In this document: positions 48,528-61,614 of the stretch, piece after piece
Numbering within the stretch: position 1 is the stretch's first letter
Layout of the letters: every line of letters begins with the position of its first letter
Assembly: GCF_949628265.1 (NCBI RefSeq)
Contig: NC_088790.1
Span: forward strand, 31,500,545-31,564,544
From: Cloeon dipterum
Lineage: Eukaryota > Arthropoda > Insecta > Ephemeroptera > Baetidae
Length of the DNA: 64,000 bases
Direction: 5' to 3'
Translations under genes and position numbers: made by a program
Notes under the pieces: generated by a model
Databases searched by the model: none
The model's input: only the letters and a program-made list of their open reading frames with translations
What the model was told of the DNA's origin: nothing

Positions 48528-48854
48528 CTAATTTTTTCAATGTTAAAGTTGTGAAAGAGTGTTATAGTTTTTTTTTAATTAAAATTAGACCTCTAAAATT
48601 ATTTAATTAAAAACATTCTTTCCTTTTATCTGATGTTAAAAAATGACTAACAATTTAATACAAATTAAATTCGTGTTTTTCTCAGGTAGGGAAAATTCGA
48701 AAACAAATCAAACGTTTTTAAAATTATCTGAAAATTTAATAACATTTTTTCTACAATCAAAAATAGTTATACACATGTTATTTCAATTGTTTTCAACAAT
48801 ATAATTTAATTCCCTTTTGAAATGGCTCCTCTTTTGCAGCCAAATCTCAGAAAA

Positions 48855-51774
48855 ATGGAGCTGAGAGTGGGCAACAAATACCGTCTCGGACGCAAGATCG
48901 GGAGCGGTTCCTTCGGAGACATTTACCTAGGTAACGAAAATCGCGCTTTTTCAATCGAAGTAAATTATTAATTAACTCTGAAACGCAGGCACCAACATCA
49001 CGACCGGCGAGGAGGTGGCCATCAAGCTGGAATGCATCAAAACCAGACACCCTCAGTTGCACATAGAATCCAAATTCTACAAAATGATGCAAGGAGGAGG
49101 TGCGTGTCGTTTGCTCATTGAATTTTAAATCGAGTTGTTTTGCATTTTTAACAAAATTCAGAAGGATCAGATTCGACTTCCTTATTTTAACTTTCAAATT
49201 TAATTTGTTTGGCGCAGTGGGAATCCCGATGATCAAGTGGTGCGGCTCCGAAGGCGACTACAATGTCATGGTGATGGAGCTGCTCGGCCCTTCGCTCGAA
49301 GATCTCTTCAATTTCTGTTCCCGAAGATTTTCACTGAAGACTGTACTACTCTTAGCAGACCAACTGGTGAGAATTGCACATTTTTTTCGCCGGAAATTCA
49401 AAAATAACATATGAAGTGTACGAAATTATTTTTATCTTGAGTTGTGATGAGGTTAGAACATTAAAGTTCGTGCTAAAAGATGCCTAATTAGATTGTCAAT
49501 ATTTAATATATTTTTTAAATTTCATTTAGATTTCCCAAATTGGAGTAATTTTAGAGTTTTTCGATGAATTTTGAATATCTCTAAAGCGGACCATTTAATT
49601 TTGTTCTGTTCCTAGGGTAAAATGTTGCTCCAATTGTACGAAACATGCCTAGAAATTTTCAGGGTGGTGGTTTTTAGAGTTTTTGAGATACGAAGGGTCA
49701 AAGGTTGAAAAATAACATACTCAAGTTCAGGTAAAAATGAGAATCGTTTGATTTTTGCCCTTGGAACATGCTGGGGGTTTCCCCTGAGGTCATTCAAGAC
49801 CATCAGAACAATTAATAAATGGAACCCTGGCGTCAGGGTAGTTCCCAAGCGATCTATTTTATTAAATTTCCATTTTAACGGCGTCTAACGGGCTCTGTAT
49901 CAGTTCAATTTGCAAAATCTGCACACCATTGGAACGGCAAAGCCAAGAGCTTTCAGAATATGTGCAATTTGACCATTAGGAAGCTCTCCGGGTGCTCAGG
50001 GTGTACCCTGATTTCCCCAAAATCGCGTTCCCGAGCACCCTGGTTTCTTTAAAAGGGTCAAGTTGCACATCTTCTGAAAGCTCTTGACTTGGCCGTTCCA
50101 ATGGTGTGCAGATCGCACTAATGGAACCATTACAGAACTCGTCAGGAGTCGTTTAAGTGGCTGCTAATACGAATTTAACAAAATCGATCGCTCGAGGGCT
50201 TTAAATACAACCTGAACTCTTTAGAACTTGTAATTAATGAAATTTTCGTTTAATTTTTTCAGATTAGCCGAATAGACTTCATTCACTCGCGGAATTTCAT
50301 CCACCGCGACATAAAACCGGACAACTTCCTCATGGGGCTGGGTAAAAAAGGCAACTTGGTCTACATCATCGACTTTGGCCTGGCCAAGAAGTACAGAGAC
50401 GGACGCACACACCAACACATCCTCTACAGGGAAAATAAAAATCTGACCGGAACGGCACGATACGCTTCAATTAGTACCCACTTGGGAATCGGTAATTGAA
50501 TCGTCAACTAATCGATTTAACTATTATCTAATTACGTCAATACTATTTATTTATTTATTCCTCAGAGCAAAGCAGGAGAGACGACCTGGAATCGCTGGGT
50601 TACGTGCTGATGTACTTCAACCGCGGGTCGCTGCCGTGGCAAGGCCTGAAGGCCGCCACGAAACGCCAGAAGTACGAACGCATCTCAGAAAAGAAAATGG
50701 GCACGCCCATCGAGGAGCTGACTCGCGGCTATCCAGGTTAGCTTCGTTTAACTCCCAATCGTTCATACAATTATTCGATGATTTGATCCCCACACAGCTG
50801 AATTCGCCACATATCTCTACTACTGCCGTTCGCTCCGATTCGAAGAGCGTCCCGACTATAATTACCTGCGACAAATGTTCCGATCGCTCTTCCACCGCCA
50901 GGGCTTCACTTATGATTATGTTTTCGACTGGAACATGCTCAAGTTTGTGAGTACATTTTTATTTATTACTAGATTTTTGTCAATATCGTGATTTAATTCG
51001 TCAGGTTTGAACCCTGAGTGCTTAACCTGGCTAATTATTGTTATTGATCAACGTTTAAAAAGATCCGAGTATCCATAAATATTAAAATCTGAGCATTTTT
51101 CGATAAATTCAGTATTTAGGAAAATTCTGACTTTTCGAAAAATGCTCCGGTTTCAAAAAACCAAAGGTTTTTGGAATCAGCACTTAATGACAAGTCCAAA
51201 AATATGCAACATGATTGTATTCTGGTTTGTCCAGATGGTTTGTGCCGCGGAAAAATGGCCTTCCTTAGCCCCGCCCACTTTTGTATCGCGTGCAGGAGTC
51301 AGCTGATCAGAGTGAAGTTAGCTCCACTTGGTAGACCTCTCCGAGAGTTAATTTCACTCCGATGCAGATGGATTTAAAAGTGGGCGGGGCTTACCATGGG
51401 CCAATTTTCCGCGGCACGAACGATCAGAATTGCAGGATTTTAATGTATTTAATTTTGTGCAATTTCAGGGAGCGTCTCGACTGGGTCAGGAGGAGGCGGG
51501 TCGCGAGCGGCGCTACCCGACGCGGATGGGCCAGTTTGCCGGGAGCCAGCAGCAGAACCAGCCAGGGCAGCAGGGCGGCGCCGGCGTGAGCGGCGGCGTG
51601 GGCGGCGCCTCGGGCAACGCGCGCCACCCGAAGACGGCGTCCGGCGCGGTGGTCAGCCCGGTGGAGACGCCGTCGCGGCAGGCGCTGGCAGCGGCGTCAC
51701 CCGCGGCGGCGGCAGCGGCGGCGGCGGTCGGCGCCACGACCACGGCGTCGCCGTCGTCGGGCAAAAGACGGTGA
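48855..51774 (+). CDS. dco: Casein kinase 1 delta/epsilon (discs overgrown / doubletime)
   Basis: Exons 48855-48930, 48989-49099, 49218-49366, 50263-50491, 50566-50736, 50798-50946 and 51469-51774 join in phase to 396 residues. This Ser/Thr kinase acts in circadian (PER), Hippo and Wnt signalling. The kinase domain starts [20 protein letters not shown] and shows the glycine loop [11 protein letters not shown], the lysine in [67 protein letters not shown] and [20 protein letters not shown]. It ends at [14 protein letters not shown]. The tail of about 100 residues is Gly/Gln/Ala-rich with a long alanine tract and ends SSGKRR. An acceptor-like CTCAG just before the ATG suggests a 5' UTR intron. 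The stop codon overlaps a good donor (GACG/GTGAGA), so a longer alternative tail is possible. Confidence 0.96.
49440..50215. repeat. Dispersed repeat family F, copy 2, with a large palindrome
   Basis: Fills the third CK1 intron. Its right part (49845-50200) is an inverted repeat: CTGCACACCATTGGAACGGC and AGAGCTTTCAGAA on the left return in complement on the right, around a centre near 50010. Confidence 0.75.
51240..51420. mobile_element. Short palindromic repeat family B, copy 2
   Basis: In the last CK1 intron. Ends GTGCCGCGGAAAAATGGCC and its mirrored partner, with CCCCGCCCACTTTTGTA on the left and AAAAGTGGGCGGGGC on the right, and a mirrored GAGTGAAGTTAGCTCC / GGAGTGAAATTAACTC-type middle. 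Confidence 0.8.
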
Positions 51775-52339
51775 GAAAAGTGACTGGAATCGCTGCTTCG
51801 TCCTTATCCGGTTAATTGGTTTGACTGTGATTTGCCCCCTGGACATTTTCGGAGCTGCTGGTCCATGAAATGGCCTAAGCGAATTCGTTTGATGATTAAA
51901 CTCGGCGTCGTGGTGTCTCGGAACTTTTTCTAGCTGTTATTTGCCCGGTAGGACAGTGCATAATAATTAAAAAGTGTTGTGCCAGCGTCTCGACTGACAC
52001 CCCCTCCCTCGCGTTGGCCGGCCGAGTGTGAGAGCCAGCGAGGCAGATCGTTTACACTGTTCTTGATCGTTGTCTACTCGTGAGAACACCCCAATTCTTG
52101 TCGCTATGTATTCGCTTCCAATAGGTTTATGTTTTTGGTTGCTTCGATTCGACTGACACTTTGGTCCATCGCAAGAAGAAGATGAAGAAGAAGTGAATTC
52201 TGACCACTTTTGTACTTAATTTCTACGCTAATAATTCGGCTCGAAGAAGAGACGTTCAGTGTTCGGAGCCGTGTCGGCAGGTTACTGTGATTTCATTGTT
52301 GTTTTTGGCGAAATCTGCACTTCAAATTCGGTTTTTTAA

Positions 52340-52478
52340 AAATTCGTGTCGTGGAAAATTGTCCCATCTCTCGCCCCGCCCACTTTTATATCGGACAGGA
52401 CAGCTCTACCAACTGGAGCCAATTTCATTCCGATTAAAGTGGGCGGGGCCGTTATTTTGGCGTTTTTTGGTTTGAATC
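52340..52478. mobile_element. Short palindromic repeat family B, copy 3
   Basis: Shorter copy with GCCCCGCCCACTTTTATAT and AAAGTGGGCGGGGCCG as mirrored segments; the outer ends are eroded. Confidence 0.65.
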
Positions 52479-53023
52479 CATCAAATCAGACTCTGTGATT
52501 CGCTTTTAGACCGAGACAGCAGCGCCACGGTGGCAAACCGGGCTACTGCTACGTCATTTGCCTGCCGCTGTGGCGCTGCTGTCTCGATTCCCGCCAAAAT
52601 AACGGTTTTTACGAATATTAAATGCCATCTGGTGGCGGCTCCGGATAACACCACGCACTTTCCGAAGTGCCGAATTCACGCTCTCTTTGACTCATTCGAT
52701 TTTAAGACACCGATCCCCCCACCCCACCCCCTTATTGTATTTATTAATGTGTCGATATATTCATTTTTGATACCCCGGTTCAGATCAATTAAAATAATCA
52801 ACGGATAGATTCGCGAGCTTTTGAGTGACAATGCCAATTGTAAATGTAAATATGATGAATTTCGAGAGCGTGTCGGCTTGATAAACAAAAAAAAAGGAAA
52901 CCATCATCTTGTATGATACATTGTACATATATTTTTATATATATTTCGTGTGTGCGCGAAACCGATCGAACGAAGAAGTGGTGATTAATTAGCACGTGTT
53001 TTAATCCGAGCATGTACATATAT

Positions 53024-53086
53024 AAACACACACACACACACTCACACACATTACGATGGTTATATATTGCTGCTGCCTTACGAGTA

Positions 53087-53122
<36 letters not shown>

Positions 53123-53130
53123 TCACTCAC
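53024..53130. repeat. CA microsatellite cluster
   Basis: Two runs of (CA)n, at about 53028-53050 and 53089-53118, followed by (CTCA)n and AGAAAGAGAG sequence. Confidence 0.9.
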
Positions 53131-54499
53131 AGAAAGAAAGAGAGAAACACACACTCACGCACGCCGCGAATATTCCTGCAGCCACGACGAAGCCGTGTGT
53201 CCCGCCGCCGTCGCCATTTTCGAGCCAATTTCGCGGGCCGCTCTTAGTGTGTGCGAGAATATATATATAAAAAAATTGTGAATTTTTGTTGCAACAACAA
53301 AGGATAGATAACGAGTTATAATTACGAAACAAAACAAATTAAAACAACAAAGGATCGACGATTTGGAGAAGGAATGGAAGGAAGGAAAGAAGGAAGGAAG
53401 AAGCTATGATTATGAACATGATGTGATTCATGTCTATCAATTTAAGTAACAAATTGTATTGATTACGATATGACGTGCGATGAAAGTATAAAAAAAACAT
53501 GCATTATTTGTTGTGATGTATACAATTTTCGGGTATTAAAATGTCGAAAAATGAAACCAAATGCGCCTCGTTTAAATTAACTCTTCCAATATAATTAAAT
53601 TTAATTATTTAAATGGCCGTCAGGGTGTCCTGATGACTTACAAAGGGTCGAATTGAACATTCCACGTTCCTAGGGTAAAAATAAAATTTTACCTAAACTC
53701 AAAATTACCCTTTTTCAACCTTAGTACCTCTAAAACAAGGAGTCGCGAAACCCTGAAATTTTCTGGGCATGTTAAATACATTCAAAACAACGTATTATTA
53801 AAAATTAATAATATAAGTACGCCCATTTAAGCCCAAAAGGGCCCTGCAAAAAAATTAAACTGATTTTTATTCACTTTTTACCCGGCCCTCGAAGCTCGAC
53901 GAGCCTCAGGGGCACATAGTGGGCTGATTTTAGTACCGTTCGACGCGGAATTTATAAGGCATCAATTTTATTTTTGGTTTTGACCGATCGGACCCATAGG
54001 GCCTGAGAAATTAATTTTCTAAATCCAGAAAACGTGGTTTTTTGAAATTTTTCGTGTTCGTGGGCCTACTGCGCAGGCTCCAGGAGTCCGACGGGGCCGT
54101 GCTACCCCTCGATTGAATGCTCATGTTCTAGGCAGTCGATATTTTCGTGCCCTCAGGGTCGGAGATACTCAGGGCGAAGGGTACAAAATTAAAACTACGT
54201 TAAATTCTCGGTAAAATTAAATTTCAAACACTAAAATTCGATTTATTGGCAAAATTTAAGTCTGCTTCTGTGCAAATTAGCCCCCTGTTGCTCACCCTGA
54301 GCTCAGGGTAAATTTCAAAAATTAAAAAATATTTATTTTTGAACACCAAACAGCCCGTTTTTACCCCAAATAAAATAAAAATCAATATATTATTTTTACC
54401 TCTTTATTATTTGATACAAATCACCTGGAAAAAAATGAACCATTGGAATTTCGTGGCCGGCGGCGTTCGGCGTGAATTGAGTGAAACACGAGAGGTGCG

Positions 54500-56879
<2,380 letters not shown>

Positions 56880-57954
56880 TGTGTGTGTGTGTGTGTGTGC
56901 GCCTCGGGTTGCTATACTGTCGTGACGCGCGGATCGTTGTTTCGGTTCGTTCGGGCCCGAATCTGACCTCCGAACTCGTGAGACGAGATTGGCCTGACTC
57001 ACGTTCGACCAGTTCGTGCCAATTATCCGAGCCGAAATAATATTAAATCTCTGCCGGCCGGAGACGAGACGAGAACAGAAGCAGAATAAAAAGCAGCCGG
57101 GCGCTTTAAAAGGAATGGTTCGAGTGCCGCGCGTACAGCGCTGAGAAAAATAATGTAATCGATGATTACGCATGGCTAAGGTCGCCCTTCAGAGGGGAAA
57201 TATTTTGATAAGAATGTCGCTGCTTTGCTGCAGAGGCACGAGCAGCTATTAAAAATAATTATTTGACGTCTAATGGGTTTATTTTTAAAAAGGTTCCGAG
57301 GATTTTAAAATTAGATAATTTCTGGTCTCGTCTAAATTACGTTATATTTCATAAATATTTTATTTTTCCAATTTTATATTCTTTTAAATTATTAAAAAGG
57401 TTTAAAGACTGTCTTTGACGAGGTTTCTGAGCACACCAATCGATTCCTGAGGGTCGAATTAGGTAAAATGGATGTTTTTTCCGTTAAAAAAGGCCAGCGC
57501 GACGTGCGAACTTTTTTCCCGCCAAAACAATTTGAACTGCGCATGCGTGAGAGCTGGTTTGAGCACTTGCAGAGAGACCGCAGCTGTACGAATGACTTCT
57601 TTGTCAGATTCATCCAGCTCTGACGCATGCGCACTTCTCGCATTCAAATTGTTTTGGCGGCAAAAAAGTTCGCACGTCGCGCTTCACTTTTTTAACGGAA
57701 AAAAATCCATTTGAACTAATTCGACCCTCAGGAATCGATTGGTGGGCTCAGAAACATCCTCAGAGACCGTCTTTTTAAACTTTTTTAAGTTTGAAAGTGA
57801 TCTAATTATTAAATCTGAGTAGATACAATTAAATACACGTCTTTAGTAGGAGAATTATTTAAAAATTAGTTAATTATTTTATTGTAAAACAGTCCAATTG
57901 TACAGAATAATTTTCTCACATCCTCAGTCTTTTGCACTGGATTTCCATTCGCCG
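56880..57954. other. Region between xylulose reductase and the TSR gene
   Basis: A (GT)n run at 56880-56900 directly abuts the reductase ATG and is followed by its GC-richer promoter side to about 57240. Family A copy 7 follows, then a minus-strand AATAAA at 57883-57878 for the TSR gene. Confidence 0.55.
57404..57774 (+). mobile_element. Foldback MITE family A, copy 7
   Basis: 371 bp with ends AAAGACTGTCTTTGACG and AGAGACCGTCTTT. The left arm lacks about 9 nt beside the palindrome (TTTGAACTGCGCATGCG). Centre orientation as in copies 3, 4 and 5. Confidence 0.92.
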
Positions 57955-59218
57955 TCAAGTGTCGAAAAAATAGATGCGAATCAAGAAAGCAGATAAACTG
58001 GTGACTCCGATGAAGACCGTGAACTCGACGGCACTTTTCTCGGCGCTGCCCTTCTGATCGCTGCACGGAGGGTTGCTGCACGTGCTGCTCGCCAGGTCGA
58101 CTTTGGCCACGATTTGCGGACAAGTCGCCAACAATGAACACTGCACCGGAGGCAGCGGCGGCCGGTTATCCTTGTTGCACATTCGCTCTCCTACCTGAGA
58201 AATTTCATTGTTTTCAATTATTTTTAATTGGAAAAGAGCCCTAGATGATTTTCTTTGGGATCGAAATAAAAATTTTCAACCTAAAATAATTTATTTTTCT
58301 TAAATTTATGAATTAGAAACGAATTGGAATTTATTTCTTGATGTTTTGTCGCTTTAAAAATGTCTGGAAATGATGAAAGTTTTTAATTAAGTAAAAAATA
58401 TCGTAAATTGCACCTTTTTATGCAAGAACGTGCTGCAGTTGAATCAAAAATTTAATAGCACATCAAAATTCAAGCATTAAATTAATTTTATAATAATTTT
58501 TTGCAGTTTAATTAAATATAATTACGTAATAAATTTTTTAATCGGTTTTTTCTTCTAGAAAACAGGCTGAAATATATCAACATATAAATTTGATGTTGTA
58601 ACATTGATTAATAAATAAAAATGTATTTACCTCGATTAACGTGTCCCTTCCTTTCGAGTCAACGCCCGTTTTGATGTAGCATTTCGCAATCTGAGGAATG
58701 GTCCCCGTGCCGCAAGTGACGGTGCACTCTGAATAGTTGAAGACAATCCACCTGAATTAAGAAAAAAAACTCATCAACCTGAAAAGATTTCGAAACTAAA
58801 TATCCTAAATACCTAGGCGTAAAGCAAGGTTGTTGTCCACAAGTCTGAATTGTCTCCGTTGGTTTTTCTCCCGAACATTCGGAATCTTCCCCTCTATCAT
58901 CCCCCGACATGCACATAGCCTTCGACCTTTGGTAGCCTAATAATTTTTGTAATAATAAATTAATTGATTGATGATATTTTGGTCAAACTGACCTCCTCCG
59001 CAAGTGACTGCGCACGGATTGAAAACCAACCGCCACTTGAAATTGACTTGGGGCAGCAGTCGCTGGTCTTCCTTTTTAACTACTCCCCCTTTTTGGTTTC
59101 CGACCTTTGAAAGAACTGTTAAATTTCCTTGAAATAGGAGAAAATCGAAACAAACCTTGCCCATCTCTCCAATCCAAAAGAAGGTGCACAGAGCCGCCAG
59201 AATCGGTTGCAGCTCCAT
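57955..59218 (-). CDS. Small secreted/membrane protein with two thrombospondin type-1 repeats
   Basis: Exons 59218-59156, 59104-58993, 58936-58813, 58751-58631 and 58194-57955 join in phase to 219 residues. Residues 1-20 (MELQPILAALCTFFWIGEMG) form a signal peptide. TSR 1 runs from FKWRLVFNPCAVTCGGGYQR through CSGEKPTETIQTCGQQPC. TSR 2 starts WIVFNYSECTVTCGTGT and ends VQCSLLATCP. The C-terminus contains a hydrophobic stretch, VEFTVFIGVTSLSAFLI, then RIYFFDT, which could be a membrane anchor or a GPI signal; which one is not decidable here. No protease or other domain is attached, unlike ADAMTS or papilin. The ortholog is not recognised. The promoter has a TATA box. Confidence 0.8.
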
Positions 59219-59354
59219 CTTTTTGACGGAAAATCCGGAGAATCACAGATTTACGAGTTGTATTGCTTCAATGCTAACCAACAATTATTTACAGTTGAAA
59301 TTAAGCCAAGGATATATGACACGCAGTGGACACTAATTTACCTCAAAGAGTGCA

Positions 59355-59394
59355 TGCGCTCAGATTGAGTGATAGCTTCCATGGCGTTTTTATA
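59355..59394 (-). promoter_or_regulatory. TATA-box core promoter of the TSR gene
   Basis: On the minus strand TATAAAAAC (59394 downward) is followed about 25-30 nt later by CACTCAATCTG, an initiator-like segment, giving a 5' UTR of about 145 nt before the ATG at 59218. Confidence 0.5.
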
Positions 59395-61614
59395 GATCGC
59401 GCGACTGCAAAAGAACTAAACACTAGAGGACTGTGATTTTGTAAAGCCAGTGACGTAAGGAAAAAACTAATTATCCGTGAAAATAGAGAGAAATAAGCGA
59501 AATAAACACACATTCTGTATGTAATTCAATGTTTGTATCGTTTTTATTTCGCCGCCATTTTAGAGAAGAATTTAAAAAATTCTTTAATCAATTTCAAAAA
59601 ATTCATCATGCCAATTAGCCACTATAGTGACGTCCAGACTTTATTTCTGTCCACTAATGCTCATACAACGCCATACCACACGCCCCACACTTTTTGTAAG
59701 TCACGCACAATAAACATCCGCATGTAATAGATATTATCGCAGCCGTCCGCCTTATACAGCAGCCCCCATCTCCGCTCACTTCCTCTGCTCAAAGCTGCGT
59801 ATAAGCGTAATACTCCCCTAAATCCCTCTAAAAATTATTAAAACAATTTAAATTTAATCAATCACAGACAGTTCGCCCGCAAAAACTGCTGAATTATTCA
59901 AAATCGAACATTTTGCAGTGCGAACTCTCATCGTGCCGCTTTCGCGCCATTAAATTCAAAAATGGCCATCTGTAAAAATTCTTCACGACAAACATCTATA
60001 ATTCCCATGTATGACATTCCTCTCCTCCCCTGCCGGGCGAATTCCCTTGCCCAAATTAGAAGAATTAAATTGCAACCTTCATTTCCGTTCAAATTCATTC
60101 TTTAATCACTTCCAAGAATTATTATTATTTATTTAAATTTTGTCAAGTTGGCAGCTTTGCTGCGGAGCAGGCGTTGCACAGGTGTTGTTGATGTCGCCCA
60201 GTGACTTATGTCTCGGCTCGCCTTTCGGTAGAAATTAGGCAGCAAATTGCGTGACCGCCGAGTATCAGAGTGTCGGACAGCGCCAAGCCACAAGCGAAGC
60301 ACCCGTCCGACCGAAGAATCCGGCGTCGGACAGCAGAGGACGCGCGCACGAGCAGGTAAAAGGACAAGGTGGACGAGATGTGGGTGGGGCTTGCTGCTGC
60401 GAGTCACAAAAACACCCATAACAGACATAGCGGTACCTTGCCGCTGCCGTGTGTGTGTGACTAATGCTGCACCGAGCACGGGACACTCGCAGACCTGCGT
60501 TTGTGTTTCCTCCGCGCGTAATAACTTAGTCCAATTATTATATTCGCGGGTATTAAAGTCGGTGCGCCGCCCGCCCGCCATATCCGATTATGTAGCTGGC
60601 CGAAAATAAGAGGCTCTCGCCTGCTCGCCCGCCCGCCCGCGCCTGTCCTACGTGTTTGGCTGTGTTTTTGGCAATGGTGTCCGAAGGGGTACAGCCGCGT
60701 ACGTACACGGCTTACGTCACTATTGACTTTGCCAGTGTTAATCCCGCGCTTTTGGCGGTTTTCCGACCGCGAAACACGTACAAAACGCGTCCTGCCTGGT
60801 CTGCGTGAATAATTCTTGCGTTTATTTATTTATATTTCGGGATAGGGGAGAGATATTGTTTTTAATGTAAAATGTTTTCTTGATTTTATTTAAAAACAAA
60901 CACCGGAAAGAATTTTGCGGGTGAATCGTGCTCTGATTGGATCCCCACTCTTCTTGATGCAAGGAGTGGGGAGTTATCAGCCAATCAGAGCGTCTGCGTG
61001 AATAATTCTTTAGTTTTTGAATTTTTAAGAGTGGTTTTTAGTTGCCCATCCTCTCCAAAGTGATAGAGAACCGTTTTAATTTATTTTCTTATTTTAATTT
61101 GAAAAATTCTTCGTCTGGATGGTGTTCTGATTTGACCCCCACTCTTCTTAGTGCAAGGAGTGGGGGTTTCTCAGCCAATCAGAGAGTCTGCGTGAATAAT
61201 TCTTTAGAAATTCTTTGCAATATATTTCCTTTAAATTTAATATTAAAAATTCTTCGTCTGGTTAATGTTCTGATTGGGTCCCCTCCCCACTTTTATTGTT
61301 TTCACAGCCAATCAGAGGCATCATAGCTTGTTTTTCTTGTTTTGCAATCCTGTAGAAGCGTTTTTTTCTGCCGAGAAAGTCGTGTAAACAATTAACGAGA
61401 GTCATGCAAAGTCTTGGAAGTTGTGCAAATTCCGGGGGTGGGGGTGTCAGGCATCCCCTTTCCCCTTTATGCGTATTATATTATATAAGCCGCACGCGGA
61501 TTAACAACACTTCTTGGGGGATCCAATTAGCGTACGCAGGCTTGAATATTGCGGCCTCGTCAGTCGTAATGCGTCTTTCTCCGCACTCGCTCGCTGCTAA
61601 AATCGTCGCTCCAA
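59395..61614. other. Intergenic region between TSR gene and lgl
   Basis: No gene was recognised. 60130-60780 is GC- and CpG-rich, with a candidate donor (GAGCAG/GTAAAA, 60354) that could end a noncoding exon. 60900-61330 holds three related inverted-repeat units. 61400-61610 is the likely immediate lgl promoter and 5' UTR. Overlapping open frames at 60129-60609 on both strands reflect GC content and have no recognisable motif. Confidence 0.5.
60920..61325. repeat. Three tandem units with mirrored CTGATTGG / CCAATCAG
   Basis: Units at about 60930-61010, 61122-61205 and 61267-61325. The first two read CTCTTCTTGATGCAAGGAG or a near match, then CAGCCAATCAGAG and GTCTGCGTGAATAATTCTTTAG. The third keeps only the outer CTGATTGGGTCCCC and AGCCAATCAGAGG. 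Confidence 0.75.

Larger units (their letters stand above)
51775..54499. other. CK1 3' UTR region and intergenic repeats
   Basis: 51775 to about 53540 is the likely CK1 3' UTR, ending at an ATTAAA signal (53535). It includes family B copy 3 (52340-52478), a 17-bp perfect inverted repeat (52512-52528 and 52570-52586), a family E end (about 52624) and a long CA-rich stretch (53024-53130). 53620-54350 holds a reversed family F fragment and GC-rich repeat sequence. A minus-strand AATAAA at 54408-54403 fits the 3' end of the xylulose reductase gene. Confidence 0.5.

Noticed and set aside
60129-60609. Long overlapping open frames on both strands (150 and 120 codons) in a CpG-rich segment
   Set aside because: Frames overlap on opposite strands, are Arg/Pro/Cys-rich as expected from GC content, and show no motif or splice-consistent partner.
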